Shown here in pieces: positions 53,208-63,934 of a stretch of DNA of 64,000 nucleotides. Every line of letters starts with the position of its first letter. The first letter of the stretch is position 1. The notes under the pieces were generated by a model, which ran no database searches, was not told the DNA's origin, and saw nothing but the letters and a program-made list of their open reading frames with translations. Both the position numbers and the translations under genes were made by a program. Source of the stretch: Bordetella genomosp. 9 (lineage in GTDB: Bacteria; Pseudomonadota; Gammaproteobacteria; Burkholderiales; Burkholderiaceae_B); the NCBI RefSeq assembly GCF_002261425.1, contig NZ_NEVJ01000003.1, positions 744,001 through 808,000 of the forward strand. Direction: 5' to 3'.

Positions 53208-55259
53208 ATGGGCTACAGAGTAGGCGTCGACATCGGCGGCTCTTTTACCGACTTCGCCGTGTTCGACGAAGACACGGGCGACATCAAAAGTCTCAAAGTC
53301 TTTTCCCGCCCGGACCAGCCGGGCGAGGAAGTCATCGCCGGGGTGCGCATGCTGGGCGAGCGCTACGGCATCCAGCCGGCGCAGATCAGCTACTTCACCC
53401 ACGGGACCACGGTCGGCATCAACACCGTCATCCAGCGCAAGGGGCTGAAACTGGCGCTGTTCGCCACCGAGAACTTCTGCGACGTGCTGGAACTGGCGCG
53501 GCTGAAGACGCCGGACATGTACCACCTGCTGTCGCGGCGGCCCGAACCCCTGATCAAGCGCAGCATGGTCTTCGGCATCGCCGAGCGCATGGCGCCCGAC
53601 GGTTCGGTTCGCAAGCCGCTGGACGAAGCCAGCGTCGAGCGCGCGGTGCGGGCGGCGCGGGACGCCGGTGCCGAAGGCATCGTCATATCGCTCCTGCACG
53701 CCTACCGCAATCCCGCGCACGAACAGCGCGTGCGGGACATCGTCGCGGCCATCGCGCCGGAGCTGCCGGTGTCCTGCTCCAGCGAAACCTGGCCCATCAT
53801 CCGCGAATACGAACGCACCATCACGGCCGTCATCGGCGGCTACGTCCAGCCGCGCGTCGCGCATTACCTGGGCTCGCTCCAAGCCGCGCTGAAGAACGCC
53901 GGCGTGCAGCCGGAACCGCGCCTGACCAAGTCCAACGGCGGCGTGATGACCGCCGAACAAGGCAAGCGCGACTGCGTGCAGATGATCCTGTCCGGCACCG
54001 CCGCCGGCGTGATCGGCGCCAGCCACGTCGCGGCCACCGCCGGCATCCCGCGCTGCCTGAGCCTGGACATCGGCGGCACCAGCGCGGACATCGCCGTGAT
54101 CATCGACGGCAAGCCGCAGTACGGCGTCGGCGAGCTGATCGGCGACTTCCAGATCTACATCCCCTCGGTTTCCGTGTCGTCCGTCGGCGAAGGCGGCGGC
54201 TCCATCGCCTGGGTCGATCCGCTGGGCGTGTTGAAAGTGGGTCCTGAAAGCGCCGGTTCCCGCCCCGGCCCCGCCTGCTATCGCCGCGGCGGCACGCGGG
54301 CCACCATCACGGACGCCTTCGTCTGCTGCGGCTTCGTCGGCCATTCCGACCTGGGCTACAAGGCCGTCGAAGTCGACGTCGAAGCCGCGCGCAAGGCCGT
54401 CGGCGAACTGGCCGGCCAACTGGGCCGCGGCATCGAGGAAACCGCCGAGGCCATCATCCAGATCGCCGTGTCGGGCATGTATACGGAGGTCAGCGGCCTG
54501 GTGTCGCGCTATGGCATAGACCCGCGCGAATACGCCGTGCTGGCCTTCGGCGGCGCCGGCCCCATGCTGGGATGCTTCCTGGCGCGGGAGATCAAGGTCA
54601 AGGAAATCGTCGTCCCGCCCTCGCCCGGCACGCTCAGCGCGCTGGGCGGCCTGATCGCCGACTTGAAGAGCGACTTCCTGAAAACCGTCTACGCCGACCT
54701 GACGCCGGACAACCTGCAAAGCGTGCGGCAGGAATTCGCCACGCTGCGCGAGCGCGCCCAGCAATGGCTGCGCCACGAGCAAGGCCACGTCGACGGCGCG
54801 GAATACGTGTACTCCGCCGAAATGCGCTATCGCGGGCAATCCTACGAAATCGATACCGTCCTGGATCCCGCGCACATCGAAAGCGCCGACATCCAGGCGG
54901 TCGCGCGGGCCTTCCACGACGCGCACCGGCAGTTGTACGGCCACGCCGACGAACAGGCCCCGGTGCAGGTCGTCAGCCTGCGCGTGGTGATCTCGGGCAA
55001 CAGCGACAAGCCGCGCTTCCCCCGCCACGAGCCGCGGCCCGGCACGCCCAAGGCCGACCGCAAAGTGCGCGTCTGGCTGGACGGCGGTTTCCAGGACGTG
55101 GACCTGTACAGCCGCGGCGCGCTCGCCGCCGGGCACCGGTTCGACGGACCGGCCATCGTCACGCAGGACGATTGCACCACCGTCATCCCCGCCGGCCACG
55201 TATGCCATGTCGATGAATATGCCAATCTGCGCATCGCTTTCGAAGGAGACGCATCATGA
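53208..55259 (+). CDS. Hydantoinase/oxoprolinase family protein, HyuA type
   Basis: 683 residues from the ATG at 53208, after GGGGGCAGC; the open frame continues upstream through the operator. The N-terminal VGVDIGGSFTDFAVFDEDTG is an actin-like ATP-binding motif, and later LSLDIGGTSADIAVI and AFGGAGPML. With HyuB it would form an ATP-dependent amidase or carboxylase, such as N-methylhydantoinase, 5-oxoprolinase or an acetophenone carboxylase relative. The HyuB gene starts inside its stop codon. Substrate is unknown. Confidence 0.9.
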   Translation: MGYRVGVDIGGSFTDFAVFDEDTGDIKSLKVFSRPDQPGEEVIAGVRMLGERYGIQPAQISYFTHGTTVGINTVIQRKGLKLALFATENFCDVLELARLKTPDMYHLLSRRPEPLIKRSMVFGIAERMAPDGSVRKPLDEASVERAVRAARDAGAEGIVISLLHAYRNPAHEQRVRDIVAAIAPELPVSCSSETWPIIREYERTITAVIGGYVQPRVAHYLGSLQAALKNAGVQPEPRLTKSNGGVMTAEQGKRDCVQMILSGTAAGVIGASHVAATAGIPRCLSLDIGGTSADIAVIIDGKPQYGVGELIGDFQIYIPSVSVSSVGEGGGSIAWVDPLGVLKVGPESAGSRPGPACYRRGGTRATITDAFVCCGFVGHSDLGYKAVEVDVEAARKAVGELAGQLGRGIEETAEAIIQIAVSGMYTEVSGLVSRYGIDPREYAVLAFGGAGPMLGCFLAREIKVKEIVVPPSPGTLSALGGLIADLKSDFLKTVYADLTPDNLQSVRQEFATLRERAQQWLRHEQGHVDGAEYVYSAEMRYRGQSYEIDTVLDPAHIESADIQAVARAFHDAHRQLYGHADEQAPVQVVSLRVVISGNSDKPRFPRHEPRPGTPKADRKVRVWLDGGFQDVDLYSRGALAAGHRFDGPAIVTQDDCTTVIPAGHVCHVDEYANLRIAFEGDAS

Positions 55260-57328
55260 CCGTGGATAACTTCCGCCTGCAGGTCCTGGCCAACCACTGC
55301 ACCGCCGCCGCCGAGGCCATGGGCTATACCCTGATGCGCACGGCGTACTCCACCTTCGTCAAGGAAACCGAGGACTTCTCCGCGCAGCTGATGACGCCGG
55401 CGGGCAAGACCTTCGCCTCGCCCAAGACCTTCGGCGCCACCTGGTACACCGGCCTGGACTACGGCCGCGTGATCCAGATGTTCGACGATTACCGCGAAGG
55501 CGACATCTACCTGACCAACGACCCCTACAGCGGCTACGTCGCCACCCATACGCCCGACATGCACGTATGGAAGCCGGTGTTCCGCGACGGCCGGCTGGTG
55601 TGCTTCGTCGGCAGCCACATCCACAATACCGACATGGGCGGCGCGGTGCCCGCGTCCCTGTCCCGCACGCTGACCGAGGTGCACCAGGAAGGCCTGCGCA
55701 TTCCACCCATGCTGCTGATGCGCGATGGCGTCCTCGACGAAAAACTGCTGCGCATCATGCAGGTCAACGTGCGCATGCCGGACCAGAACCACGGCGACCT
55801 GAACGCGCAGATCGCCGCGCTGACCGTGGGCGAACGCAAGGTGCACGAAATCATCGACCGCTTCGGCGTCGAGGAATTCATGCAGGGCGCCGAAGCCATC
55901 CTGGACTACGCCGAGCAGCAGACGCGCGCGCTGATCCGCGACATCCCCGACGGCGACTACGCGTTTTCCGAGTTCGCCGACGAAGACTCGGTGAACGGCT
56001 ATCCCTGCCGCATCCACATCACGCTGCGCGTGCGCGGCGACGAACTGGAACTGGACTTCACAGGCAGCGATCCTCAGGTGGCGTCGTCGCTGAACGTGCC
56101 GACCGGCGGCGACGGCCATCATTCCGTCATCACCGTCGGCCTGATCTACGTGATGCACACCCTGGCGCCGCGCAATGTGCTGAACGCCGGCTCGGTGCGG
56201 CCCATGCGCGCCGTGCTGCCGGAGGGCTCCATCGTCAATCCGGTGGCTCCCGCGGCCGTGGGCATGCGCAGCCTGACGGCGGCGGTGATCCAGGCCTGCA
56301 CCTTCGGCGTCTTCAACCGCGCGTTGCCGGAACGCCTGCCCGCCTGCCCCGCCGGCGGCTCCACGCTGCTGAACGTGAAGACCACCACGCGTGGCGGCCG
56401 TCAGGTGCTGTCGTCCATCGGCCCCTGCGGCGGCGGCGCCGGCGGCGGCCCGGAATACGATGGCGTCGAAGGCTGCGGCGCCAACAACGCCTTCCTGAAA
56501 AACACGCCGGTGGAAATCAACGAAGCCGAAGTCCCCATCGAGATCATCCGCTACGGCCTGGTACCCGACACGGGCGGCGCCGGCCGGCTGCGCGGCGGCA
56601 ACGCCGCGACGATGGAATTCAAGGTGCTGGCGCCCAACGGCGTGGTCACGGCGCGCAACCGCAACCGTTCCGAGCTTGCCGCCTGGGGCGTGGTCGGCGG
56701 CAAGGCCGGCGCCAATTCGCGCTTCATCAAGAATCCCGATACGCCGGCGGCCGAGGAGTTGCGCAACAGCGACCTGGTCAACTGCGCCCCGGGCGACGTC
56801 ATCCGCCTGGAAGGCCCGGCCGGGGGCGGCTACGGCAATCCGTTCGACCGCCCCGTCGAAAAAGTGCTGGAGGACGTGCGTTCCGGCTTCGTGTCGCCGC
56901 GACGCGCCCGCGAGGCCTATGGCGTAGCGATCCGCGACGACCTGACCGTCGACGAGGCCGCCACCCGCGAACTGCGGGGGGGCGCGAGCAGCCCGCCCAC
57001 GCCAGCACGTGCAGGCGCCGAACGCGCGCCGAACGCGAGCGGCAAGGCCGGCGCCGCGCCCGCCGATCATTTCGACTATGGTCCGGGCCGTTCCCGCTTC
57101 GAAAGCATCTGGACCAGCGCCCGCTACGACGCCATGACGCGCATCATGGCCGCGCTGCCGATCAGCTGGCGCCATTTCGTCAAGCACCAGATGTTCGCCG
57201 CGCTGGCCGGCACCGAGCCGCCCCGGGACGGCGGCGCGGCCGACATCGAGCGGATATACCGCCAGCTCAGCGAACGTTACGCCGAGCTGCCCGCGCTGGA
57301 AACCATCCCCGCCAAGGCGGCGGCCTGA
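55256..57328 (+). CDS. Hydantoinase/oxoprolinase family protein, HyuB type, with C-terminal extension
   Basis: 690 residues, longer than the usual 550-600. The standard part runs to about residue 575: FRLQVLANHCTAAAEAMGYT, YLTNDPYSGYVATHTPDMHV, CFVGSHIHNTDMGG and ELDFTGSDPQVASSLNVPTG. Then comes a low-complexity linker (about 580-605) and a further helical tail, HFDYGPGRSRFESIWTSARY and SWRHFVKHQMFAAL. It is the partner of the HyuA-type subunit, with which it overlaps by four bases. Confidence 0.88.
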   Translation: MTVDNFRLQVLANHCTAAAEAMGYTLMRTAYSTFVKETEDFSAQLMTPAGKTFASPKTFGATWYTGLDYGRVIQMFDDYREGDIYLTNDPYSGYVATHTPDMHVWKPVFRDGRLVCFVGSHIHNTDMGGAVPASLSRTLTEVHQEGLRIPPMLLMRDGVLDEKLLRIMQVNVRMPDQNHGDLNAQIAALTVGERKVHEIIDRFGVEEFMQGAEAILDYAEQQTRALIRDIPDGDYAFSEFADEDSVNGYPCRIHITLRVRGDELELDFTGSDPQVASSLNVPTGGDGHHSVITVGLIYVMHTLAPRNVLNAGSVRPMRAVLPEGSIVNPVAPAAVGMRSLTAAVIQACTFGVFNRALPERLPACPAGGSTLLNVKTTTRGGRQVLSSIGPCGGGAGGGPEYDGVEGCGANNAFLKNTPVEINEAEVPIEIIRYGLVPDTGGAGRLRGGNAATMEFKVLAPNGVVTARNRNRSELAAWGVVGGKAGANSRFIKNPDTPAAEELRNSDLVNCAPGDVIRLEGPAGGGYGNPFDRPVEKVLEDVRSGFVSPRRAREAYGVAIRDDLTVDEAATRELRGGASSPPTPARAGAERAPNASGKAGAAPADHFDYGPGRSRFESIWTSARYDAMTRIMAALPISWRHFVKHQMFAALAGTEPPRDGGAADIERIYRQLSERYAELPALETIPAKAAA

Positions 57329-57349
57329 CGACGGGATACGCGGACCGCC

Positions 57350-58684
57350 ATGCCCAGCACCACGGATATCTTCGCGCCCGACTTCCAACGCCGCCCTTAC
57401 TGGTGGGAGGCCTATGAACCGCCGGATCCCGGCGACGACGCCCTGCCCGCGCGCGCCGACGTCGTCATCGTCGGCGGGGGCTACACCGGAATCTGCTGCG
57501 CGCTGACGCTGCGCGAAGCCGGCATCGACGCCGTGGTGCTGGAAGCCGGCCGGCCCGGCCACGGGGCCAGCACGCGATCCGGCGGACAGATGTCCGGCGG
57601 CGTCAATGTACAGAAGAAGGCGCTCGCCGCCGTCGGCGAAAGCCCGGAACAGCGCGAAGCGCGGCTGGCGGCCCGCCTGCGCGACGCCTCCGCGTCGATG
57701 CGCTATGTCGAATCGCTGATCGAGCGGCATGGCATCCAGTGCGGCTGGCAGAAGACCGGCCGCCTGACCACGATGTGGCTGCCGCAGCACTACGAGGCCT
57801 GGCAGGCGCGCATCGACCAGCTCAATGCCTGCACCGATTCGCATGCCCGCATGGTCCCGCGCGAACAGCTGCATGCCGAAATCGGCTCCGACGTCTACCA
57901 TGGCGCGGCGCTGATCGAGCACGCGGGCCATCTGCATCCCGCGCAACTCTATGGCGGCATGCTGGCGGCGGCGCGCCACGCCGGCGCGCGCATCCATGGC
58001 AACACGCCGGTATCGGGCATCGCCCGTACCGGCGACGGCTACGACGTGCGCACGGCGCGCGGCACCGTGCGCGCGCAACAGGTGGTGATCGCGACCAACG
58101 GCTACACCGGTCCGGAAGTGGGCGACCTGCGCCGCAAGGTCGTGCCCATAGCCACCTACATGATCGCCACCGAGGAGCTGCCGCCCGATCTGGCGGCCGA
58201 TATCCTGCCCACCAACCGCGCCGTTTCCGAATCGCGCCGGGTGGTCAACCACTATCGCCTGTCGCCGGACGGCCGGCGCCTGCTGTTCGGCGGGCGCGCC
58301 CGCTTCACCCCGACCGGCGAGGAAACCACCGCGCGCCTGCTTCACCGCGCGATGCTGAAGCGCTTTCCGCAACTGGCGGGCACGCGCATCACCCACAGCT
58401 GGGGCGGCAATGTCGCCATGACGCTGGATTCGATGCCGCATATCGGCGGCGCCGACGGCTTGCACTACGCGCTGGGCTGCAACGGCAGCGGAATCGCTAT
58501 GATGAGCTACCTGGGCCACAGCGTCGGCCGCAAGATCGCCGAAGCGTCCGGCAATCCGATCAATGCTTTCGATATGGGAGAAATTCCCGGGCACCCGTTC
58601 TATTTCGGCAATACCTGGTTCCTGTTCGCCATCGGCAGCTGGTACCAGGCACGCGACGCCTACGAACACTGGAAGGCGCGCTGA
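57350..58684 (+). CDS. DAO-type FAD-dependent oxidoreductase (PuuB-like)
   Basis: 444 residues. It begins RRPYWWEAYEPPDP and then ADVVIVGGGYTGICCALTLREA, the FAD-binding fold, with the PGHGASTRSGGQMSGG flavin contact. The layout resembles gamma-glutamylputrescine oxidase and related amine oxidases, and HISHS-like residues HSWGGNVAMTLDSMPHIGG occur near the C-terminus. It follows HyuB by 21 bases, so it may act on the amine or amino acid released by the hydantoinase-type enzyme, or vice versa. Confidence 0.9.
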   Translation: MPSTTDIFAPDFQRRPYWWEAYEPPDPGDDALPARADVVIVGGGYTGICCALTLREAGIDAVVLEAGRPGHGASTRSGGQMSGGVNVQKKALAAVGESPEQREARLAARLRDASASMRYVESLIERHGIQCGWQKTGRLTTMWLPQHYEAWQARIDQLNACTDSHARMVPREQLHAEIGSDVYHGAALIEHAGHLHPAQLYGGMLAAARHAGARIHGNTPVSGIARTGDGYDVRTARGTVRAQQVVIATNGYTGPEVGDLRRKVVPIATYMIATEELPPDLAADILPTNRAVSESRRVVNHYRLSPDGRRLLFGGRARFTPTGEETTARLLHRAMLKRFPQLAGTRITHSWGGNVAMTLDSMPHIGGADGLHYALGCNGSGIAMMSYLGHSVGRKIAEASGNPINAFDMGEIPGHPFYFGNTWFLFAIGSWYQARDAYEHWKAR

Positions 58685-58777
58685 CACTTGCCTTGCACCG
58701 TCCGATGCGGAACCCGGCTGCCCGCCGGGAACCGTGAATAAGGGATCGGACGCGACCACAACTATTGGAGTAAATCC

Positions 58778-59770
58778 ATGAATATGCAGCGTCGCAATGC
58801 CTTGAAAGTCCTGACCGGCCTGTGCGGGGCAGCCGCCCTGCCCCGCTACGCCCTGGCGCAGCCCGGCGGCTATCCCGGCGGCCCGGTCACCGTCATCGTG
58901 CCCTACGGGGCCGGCGGCAGCACGGACGTGATCGCCCGGCTGCTGGTGAATGACGTGAGCGAGCGCCTGGGCGGCAAGTTCATCGTCGAGGACAAGCCCG
59001 GCGCCGCCGGCAATATCGGCACCCGGCAGGTCGCGGTCTCCCGGCCCGATGGCGCGACGCTGCTGTATTCGACGGCAACGCCTTTCTGCATCAACCCCTA
59101 CGTCTACAAGACACTGCCCTTCGACCCGGACAACGATTTCGCCGCGGTCTCGCGCACGGCGAAGCTGCCGCTGGTGCTGGTGGCCAACGCGGGCCTGGGC
59201 ATCAAGGACGCGCACGAGTTCGTCGAGTACCTGCGCAAGCACCAGAAGGACTGCAGCTTCAGCTCCTACGGCATCGGCACGTCCAGCCATATCGCGGGCA
59301 CCATCTTCACGCGGAAGATAGGCGCCACCGGCGTGCTGCACGTGCCCTACAAGGACATGACGGCCATGTCGGACCTGGCGGCGGGCCGGAACACGTTCCA
59401 CATCGACGCATGGTCCGTGGTGGATCCGCTGGTCAAGTCCGGCAAGCTGGTGGCGCTGGCCGTGTCCAGCAACGAACCGCTGCCCTGGGCCCCCAACCTG
59501 CCCACCATCGCCAGCGTGGTCAAGAGCGACTACGAAATCGTCACCTGGCACGCCGTGTTCGCGCCGCGCAAGACGCCGACGGACGTCGTCGACTTCCTGA
59601 ACCAGGAATTCCAGAAGACCATAGACAAGCCCATCGTCCAGAAGACCTATCGGGAACAGGGCTTCCTGACCTACCCACCCGCGACGCCCAAGGAAATCGA
59701 CGCCTTCGTCAAGGCGGACAAGGCGCGCTGGAAAGGCTACGTGGAGGCCGCGGGCATCGTTCCGTCCTGA
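58778..59770 (+). CDS. Bug-family solute receptor of the hydantoinase operon
   Basis: TctC/Bug receptor, 330 residues. Signal region MNMQRRNALKVLTGLCGAAALPRYALA with a twin-arginine-like RRNALK. Family blocks: PVTVIVPYGAGGSTDVIARL, VEDKPGAAGNIGTRQV, LHVPYKDMTAMSDLAAGRN, TWHAVFAPRKTPTDVV. It lies 93 bases after the oxidase gene, likely still in the operon, and probably takes up the substrate of the hydantoinase enzymes. Confidence 0.92.
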   Translation: MNMQRRNALKVLTGLCGAAALPRYALAQPGGYPGGPVTVIVPYGAGGSTDVIARLLVNDVSERLGGKFIVEDKPGAAGNIGTRQVAVSRPDGATLLYSTATPFCINPYVYKTLPFDPDNDFAAVSRTAKLPLVLVANAGLGIKDAHEFVEYLRKHQKDCSFSSYGIGTSSHIAGTIFTRKIGATGVLHVPYKDMTAMSDLAAGRNTFHIDAWSVVDPLVKSGKLVALAVSSNEPLPWAPNLPTIASVVKSDYEIVTWHAVFAPRKTPTDVVDFLNQEFQKTIDKPIVQKTYREQGFLTYPPATPKEIDAFVKADKARWKGYVEAAGIVPS

Positions 59771-59803
59771 GGCCGAGCGCTGTCGCGCCAGGCGTCGCGC
59801 CGC

Positions 59804-60826
59804 TCAGGCGCGCGCTGCCTGCTGCTTGTACTCGCGCGGCGTCATGCCGAAGCGCCCGCGGAACTCGCGCGAGAAGTGCGCGCCGTCGGCGAAGCCGCAA
59901 TCCAGCGCCACCTGCGTGACCGGCAGCCGGCTGTTTTCCAGCAGCCAACGGCTGTACTGCAGCCGCAGGTTGCGCTGGAACACCATGGGGCTGAGGCCCA
60001 GCGCCTGCTGGAAGGCCCGCTCGAGCTGTCGCCGTCCAACGCCCACATAACGCGCGATCGCGTCCAGCGATGGCGGATCGTCGATGCGCTGCTCGATGAA
60101 ATGCGCCGCCTGCCGCACCCGCAGGTCGCCGATGTCCGATACGTCGGAATAGAAATGCGCCTGCGGCACGCGTGACGGCCGCATGCCTTGCAGCATCATG
60201 TGCCGCACGGCCTGTTGCGCCTTGTCGCGTCCGCAGTGGCGCTCCACCAGATAAAGCGCCAGGTCGATGGCGGCCGTCGAGCCGGCGCAGGTGATCAGGT
60301 CGCCTTCGTCGATGAACAGCCGGTCCACGGCGGCGCGCACGCCGGGAAAGCGCGCACGGAAGGCGTCCAGCACGTTCCAGTGCACGCACACGCTGCGCGC
60401 GCCCAGCACCCCGGCCTGCGCCAGCGCGAACGTACCCGTGCAGATACCCAGCATGCGCACCGGGCTGTCCGCCACGCGGCGGATCCACTGCTGCAGCACC
60501 GGCGGCAGGTTGACGTTCGGATAATCGTTGCCGCCGCAGATCGCCACGTAATCCAGGCCCGACAGGTCGTCGACCAGGCCGCCGTCCACCGCCAGCGACA
60601 GGCCGGCGCTGGCCGAGCGCGGCAGGCCGTCCCAGCTCATCACGCGCCAGGTGGTGTGGATGCGCCGGCTCTTGCCGCCATGGTCGCCCGCCAGCCTCAA
60701 TGCGTCGACGAAGCCGGAAAACGCCGCCAGCGTGAACTGGTCGAGCAGGACCAGGCCCACGGAGAGTTCTGGTTTACCCGCAGGCGGCACGGCGTCCAGG
60801 GAGGAATCGCAGGTTGGAGCTGGCAT
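59804..60826 (-). CDS. GlxA-family transcriptional regulator (DJ-1/PfpI plus AraC)
   Basis: 340 residues from the ATG at 60826; an ATG at 60865 is possible and neither has a strong ribosome site. Residues about 20-195 are a DJ-1/PfpI (amidotransferase-like) domain: VGLVLLDQFTLAAFSGFVDA, YVAICGGNDY, RMLGICTGTFALAQAGVLG and GDLITCAGSTAAIDLAL. About 240-335 is an AraC helix-turn-helix pair: LDAIARYVGVGRRQLERAFQ and PVTQVALDCGFADGAHFSRE. Such regulators often sense amines or betaines. It is divergent from the spermidine-type ABC operon, its likely target. Confidence 0.92.
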   Translation of the reverse strand: MPAPTCDSSLDAVPPAGKPELSVGLVLLDQFTLAAFSGFVDALRLAGDHGGKSRRIHTTWRVMSWDGLPRSASAGLSLAVDGGLVDDLSGLDYVAICGGNDYPNVNLPPVLQQWIRRVADSPVRMLGICTGTFALAQAGVLGARSVCVHWNVLDAFRARFPGVRAAVDRLFIDEGDLITCAGSTAAIDLALYLVERHCGRDKAQQAVRHMMLQGMRPSRVPQAHFYSDVSDIGDLRVRQAAHFIEQRIDDPPSLDAIARYVGVGRRQLERAFQQALGLSPMVFQRNLRLQYSRWLLENSRLPVTQVALDCGFADGAHFSREFRGRFGMTPREYKQQAARA

Positions 60827-60953
60827 GATGACGCAATTATTCAAGTTTCTGACCAGACATTTCAATCCCGGTTTGCCCCTAGGGGCGCACTATTCCGGAC
60901 ACCGACACACAAAAGCTCCGGCCCGCCCGGGCACCACTCCAAGGGAAATCGCC

Positions 60954-62000
60954 ATGGCACGACAGATCCGCAACGCCCTGCTCGCCGGCGCCATCGCCGC
61001 CGCCTTCATGACGCAGCCCGCCGCGGCCGCCGAACGCATCACCGTGGCCTGGTACGGCGGCAACTGGGGCGACGCCTTCAAGGCCTGCGTCGCCGATCCG
61101 TACACCAAGGCGACCGGCGTCGCGGTCACGCCCGAGATCGGCACCTCCACCACGACGCTGTCCAAGCTGCAGCAGCAGAAGAACGCGCCGACCATCGACG
61201 TGGCCTGGATGGACGGCGGCATCAGCGAACTGGCGCAGGCCGCCGGCGTGCTGGACACGCTGGACCCGGCCGCCATTCCCAACATGAAACACCTGCTGCC
61301 GCAGGCCATCTACGGCGGCCAGGGCGCCACCTATGCGGTCGGCACGGGCTACTACTCGCTGGGCCTGACCTACAACACCAAGGAAATCAGCACGCCGCCC
61401 AAGACCTGGAAGGACCTGTGGAAGCCGGAATACGCCGGCGCCATCGTGATCCCGTCGCCGTCCAACTCGTCCGGCGTGCCCTTCATCCTGTTCATGGCCA
61501 AGGTGTGGGGCGTCGATCCGTCCAACCTGGAGCCGGTCTACAAGCGCCTGGCGGCGCTGGATACCGCCCTGCTGTTCGACAGCTCGGGCGCGGCCACCAA
61601 CGCCTTCCAGTCGGGCGAAGCCGTCATCGGCGCGCACTTCAACGTCGGCGCCTGGGACCTGATCGACAAGAAACTGCCGATCGGCTTCGCCGTGCCGCAG
61701 GAAGGCGTATGGGCCACCGACGCGCGGCTGCACCTGGTCAAGGGCACGCCTCACAAGGCCGCCGCGCAGAAATTCATCGATACGGCGCTGACCGCCGAGG
61801 CATCGCAATGCCTGGCGACGCGTCTCTACCTGGGCCCGTCGGTGCAAGGCGTGCAGTTGCCGCCCGAAGCCGCGCGCAAGCTGCCCTGGGGCGAAAAAGG
61901 CTCGGTGAAGGACCTGCAGCTGCTGGACTGGAACGAGGTCAACGCGCGCCGCGCTGAAATCACCGACGCGTGGAACCGCCAGGTCGCCCGCAAGCGCTGA
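60954..62000 (+). CDS. Spermidine/putrescine-type ABC substrate-binding protein
   Basis: 348 residues from the ATG at 60954; the frame is open upstream but that part overlaps the regulator gene. Signal peptide MARQIRNALLAGAIAAAFMT ending near PAAAAE. Family blocks: RITVAWYGGNWGDAFKACV, TIDVAWMDGGISELAQAAG, YAVGTGYYSLGLTYNTKEI and WKDLWKPEYAGAIVIPSPS. It resembles PotD/PhnS-like binding proteins; the ligand is unknown. Followed by ATPase and permease genes. Confidence 0.9.
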   Translation: MARQIRNALLAGAIAAAFMTQPAAAAERITVAWYGGNWGDAFKACVADPYTKATGVAVTPEIGTSTTTLSKLQQQKNAPTIDVAWMDGGISELAQAAGVLDTLDPAAIPNMKHLLPQAIYGGQGATYAVGTGYYSLGLTYNTKEISTPPKTWKDLWKPEYAGAIVIPSPSNSSGVPFILFMAKVWGVDPSNLEPVYKRLAALDTALLFDSSGAATNAFQSGEAVIGAHFNVGAWDLIDKKLPIGFAVPQEGVWATDARLHLVKGTPHKAAAQKFIDTALTAEASQCLATRLYLGPSVQGVQLPPEAARKLPWGEKGSVKDLQLLDWNEVNARRAEITDAWNRQVARKR

Positions 62001-62039
62001 TCCGGAGCAGACGTTTTGCACAAGAACGGGGAAACCAAG

Positions 62040-63091
<1,052 letters not shown>

Positions 63092-63095
<4 letters not shown>

Positions 63096-63934
63096 CCGGC
63101 TCGCTGCGCACGCCCGCCGCCCTGCTCTGCGTCCCGCTGGCGCTGTTCGCGGCCTTCTTCGTCGCGCCGCTGTGCGTCGTCGTGCTGGCCAGCGTCTTCG
63201 ATCCCGCGCGCGGCGGCTTCACCCTGGCCTACTACGTCAACGTGCTGGCCGACGCCTACCATTGGGACGTCATCGCCACCACGTTCCGCATCGGCGTGGG
63301 CAGCACGCTGGTCTGCCTGCTGCTGGGTTATCCGCTGGCGTGGTACCTGGTGCGGCTGGTGCGCTGGCGCCACTGGCGCCGCATCTGCGTGATCATTCTG
63401 GTGGTGCCGCTGTTCACCAGCAACATCGTGCGCTCCTTCGGCTGGATGGTCATGCTGGGCCGCAACGGCATCGTCAACGATACCCTGCAGGGCCTGGGGC
63501 TGATCGACCGACCCATGCGCTTCCTGGGCACCGAACTGGGCATCCTGATCGGCATGGTGTACATCCTGCTGCCCTTCGTCGTGCTGGCCGTGGGCAATAC
63601 GCTGGCGCGCATCGATCCGGGCCTGGAGCAGGCTTCTTCCGACCTGGGCGCCACGCCCTGGCAGACCTTCCTGCACGTGACGCTGCCGCTGACCCTGCCC
63701 GGTGTCGCCGCCGGCGCGATCATGGCCTTCACCCTGGCGGTCAGCGCCTACGTGACGCCGGCGCTGCTGTCGGGCGGACGCGTCACCGTGCTGTCGGTGC
63801 TGATCTTCCAGCAGTACAGCAGCGTGTTCAACGTCCACCAGGGCGGCGCCCTGAGCGTGGTGCTGCTGGTGCTTTCGCTGGTGCTGGTAGCCCTGGCCGG
63901 CCGCGTCGGCCAACCCGCAAGGAGTACGCGATGA
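63092..63934 (+). CDS. ABC transporter permease, PotB type
   Basis: 280 residues. About six transmembrane helices, starting [20 protein letters not shown], with the EAA coupling loop [24 protein letters not shown]. Belongs to the spermidine/putrescine-type ABC importer of the preceding genes. Its stop codon overlaps the start codon of the next permease. Confidence 0.93.

Noticed and set aside
54842..59551. A 1569-residue open frame on the minus strand.
   Set aside because: It runs antisense across HyuA, HyuB, the DAO oxidase and the Bug gene, all of which have family motifs and ribosome sites. The translation has shadow composition and no recognisable domain.
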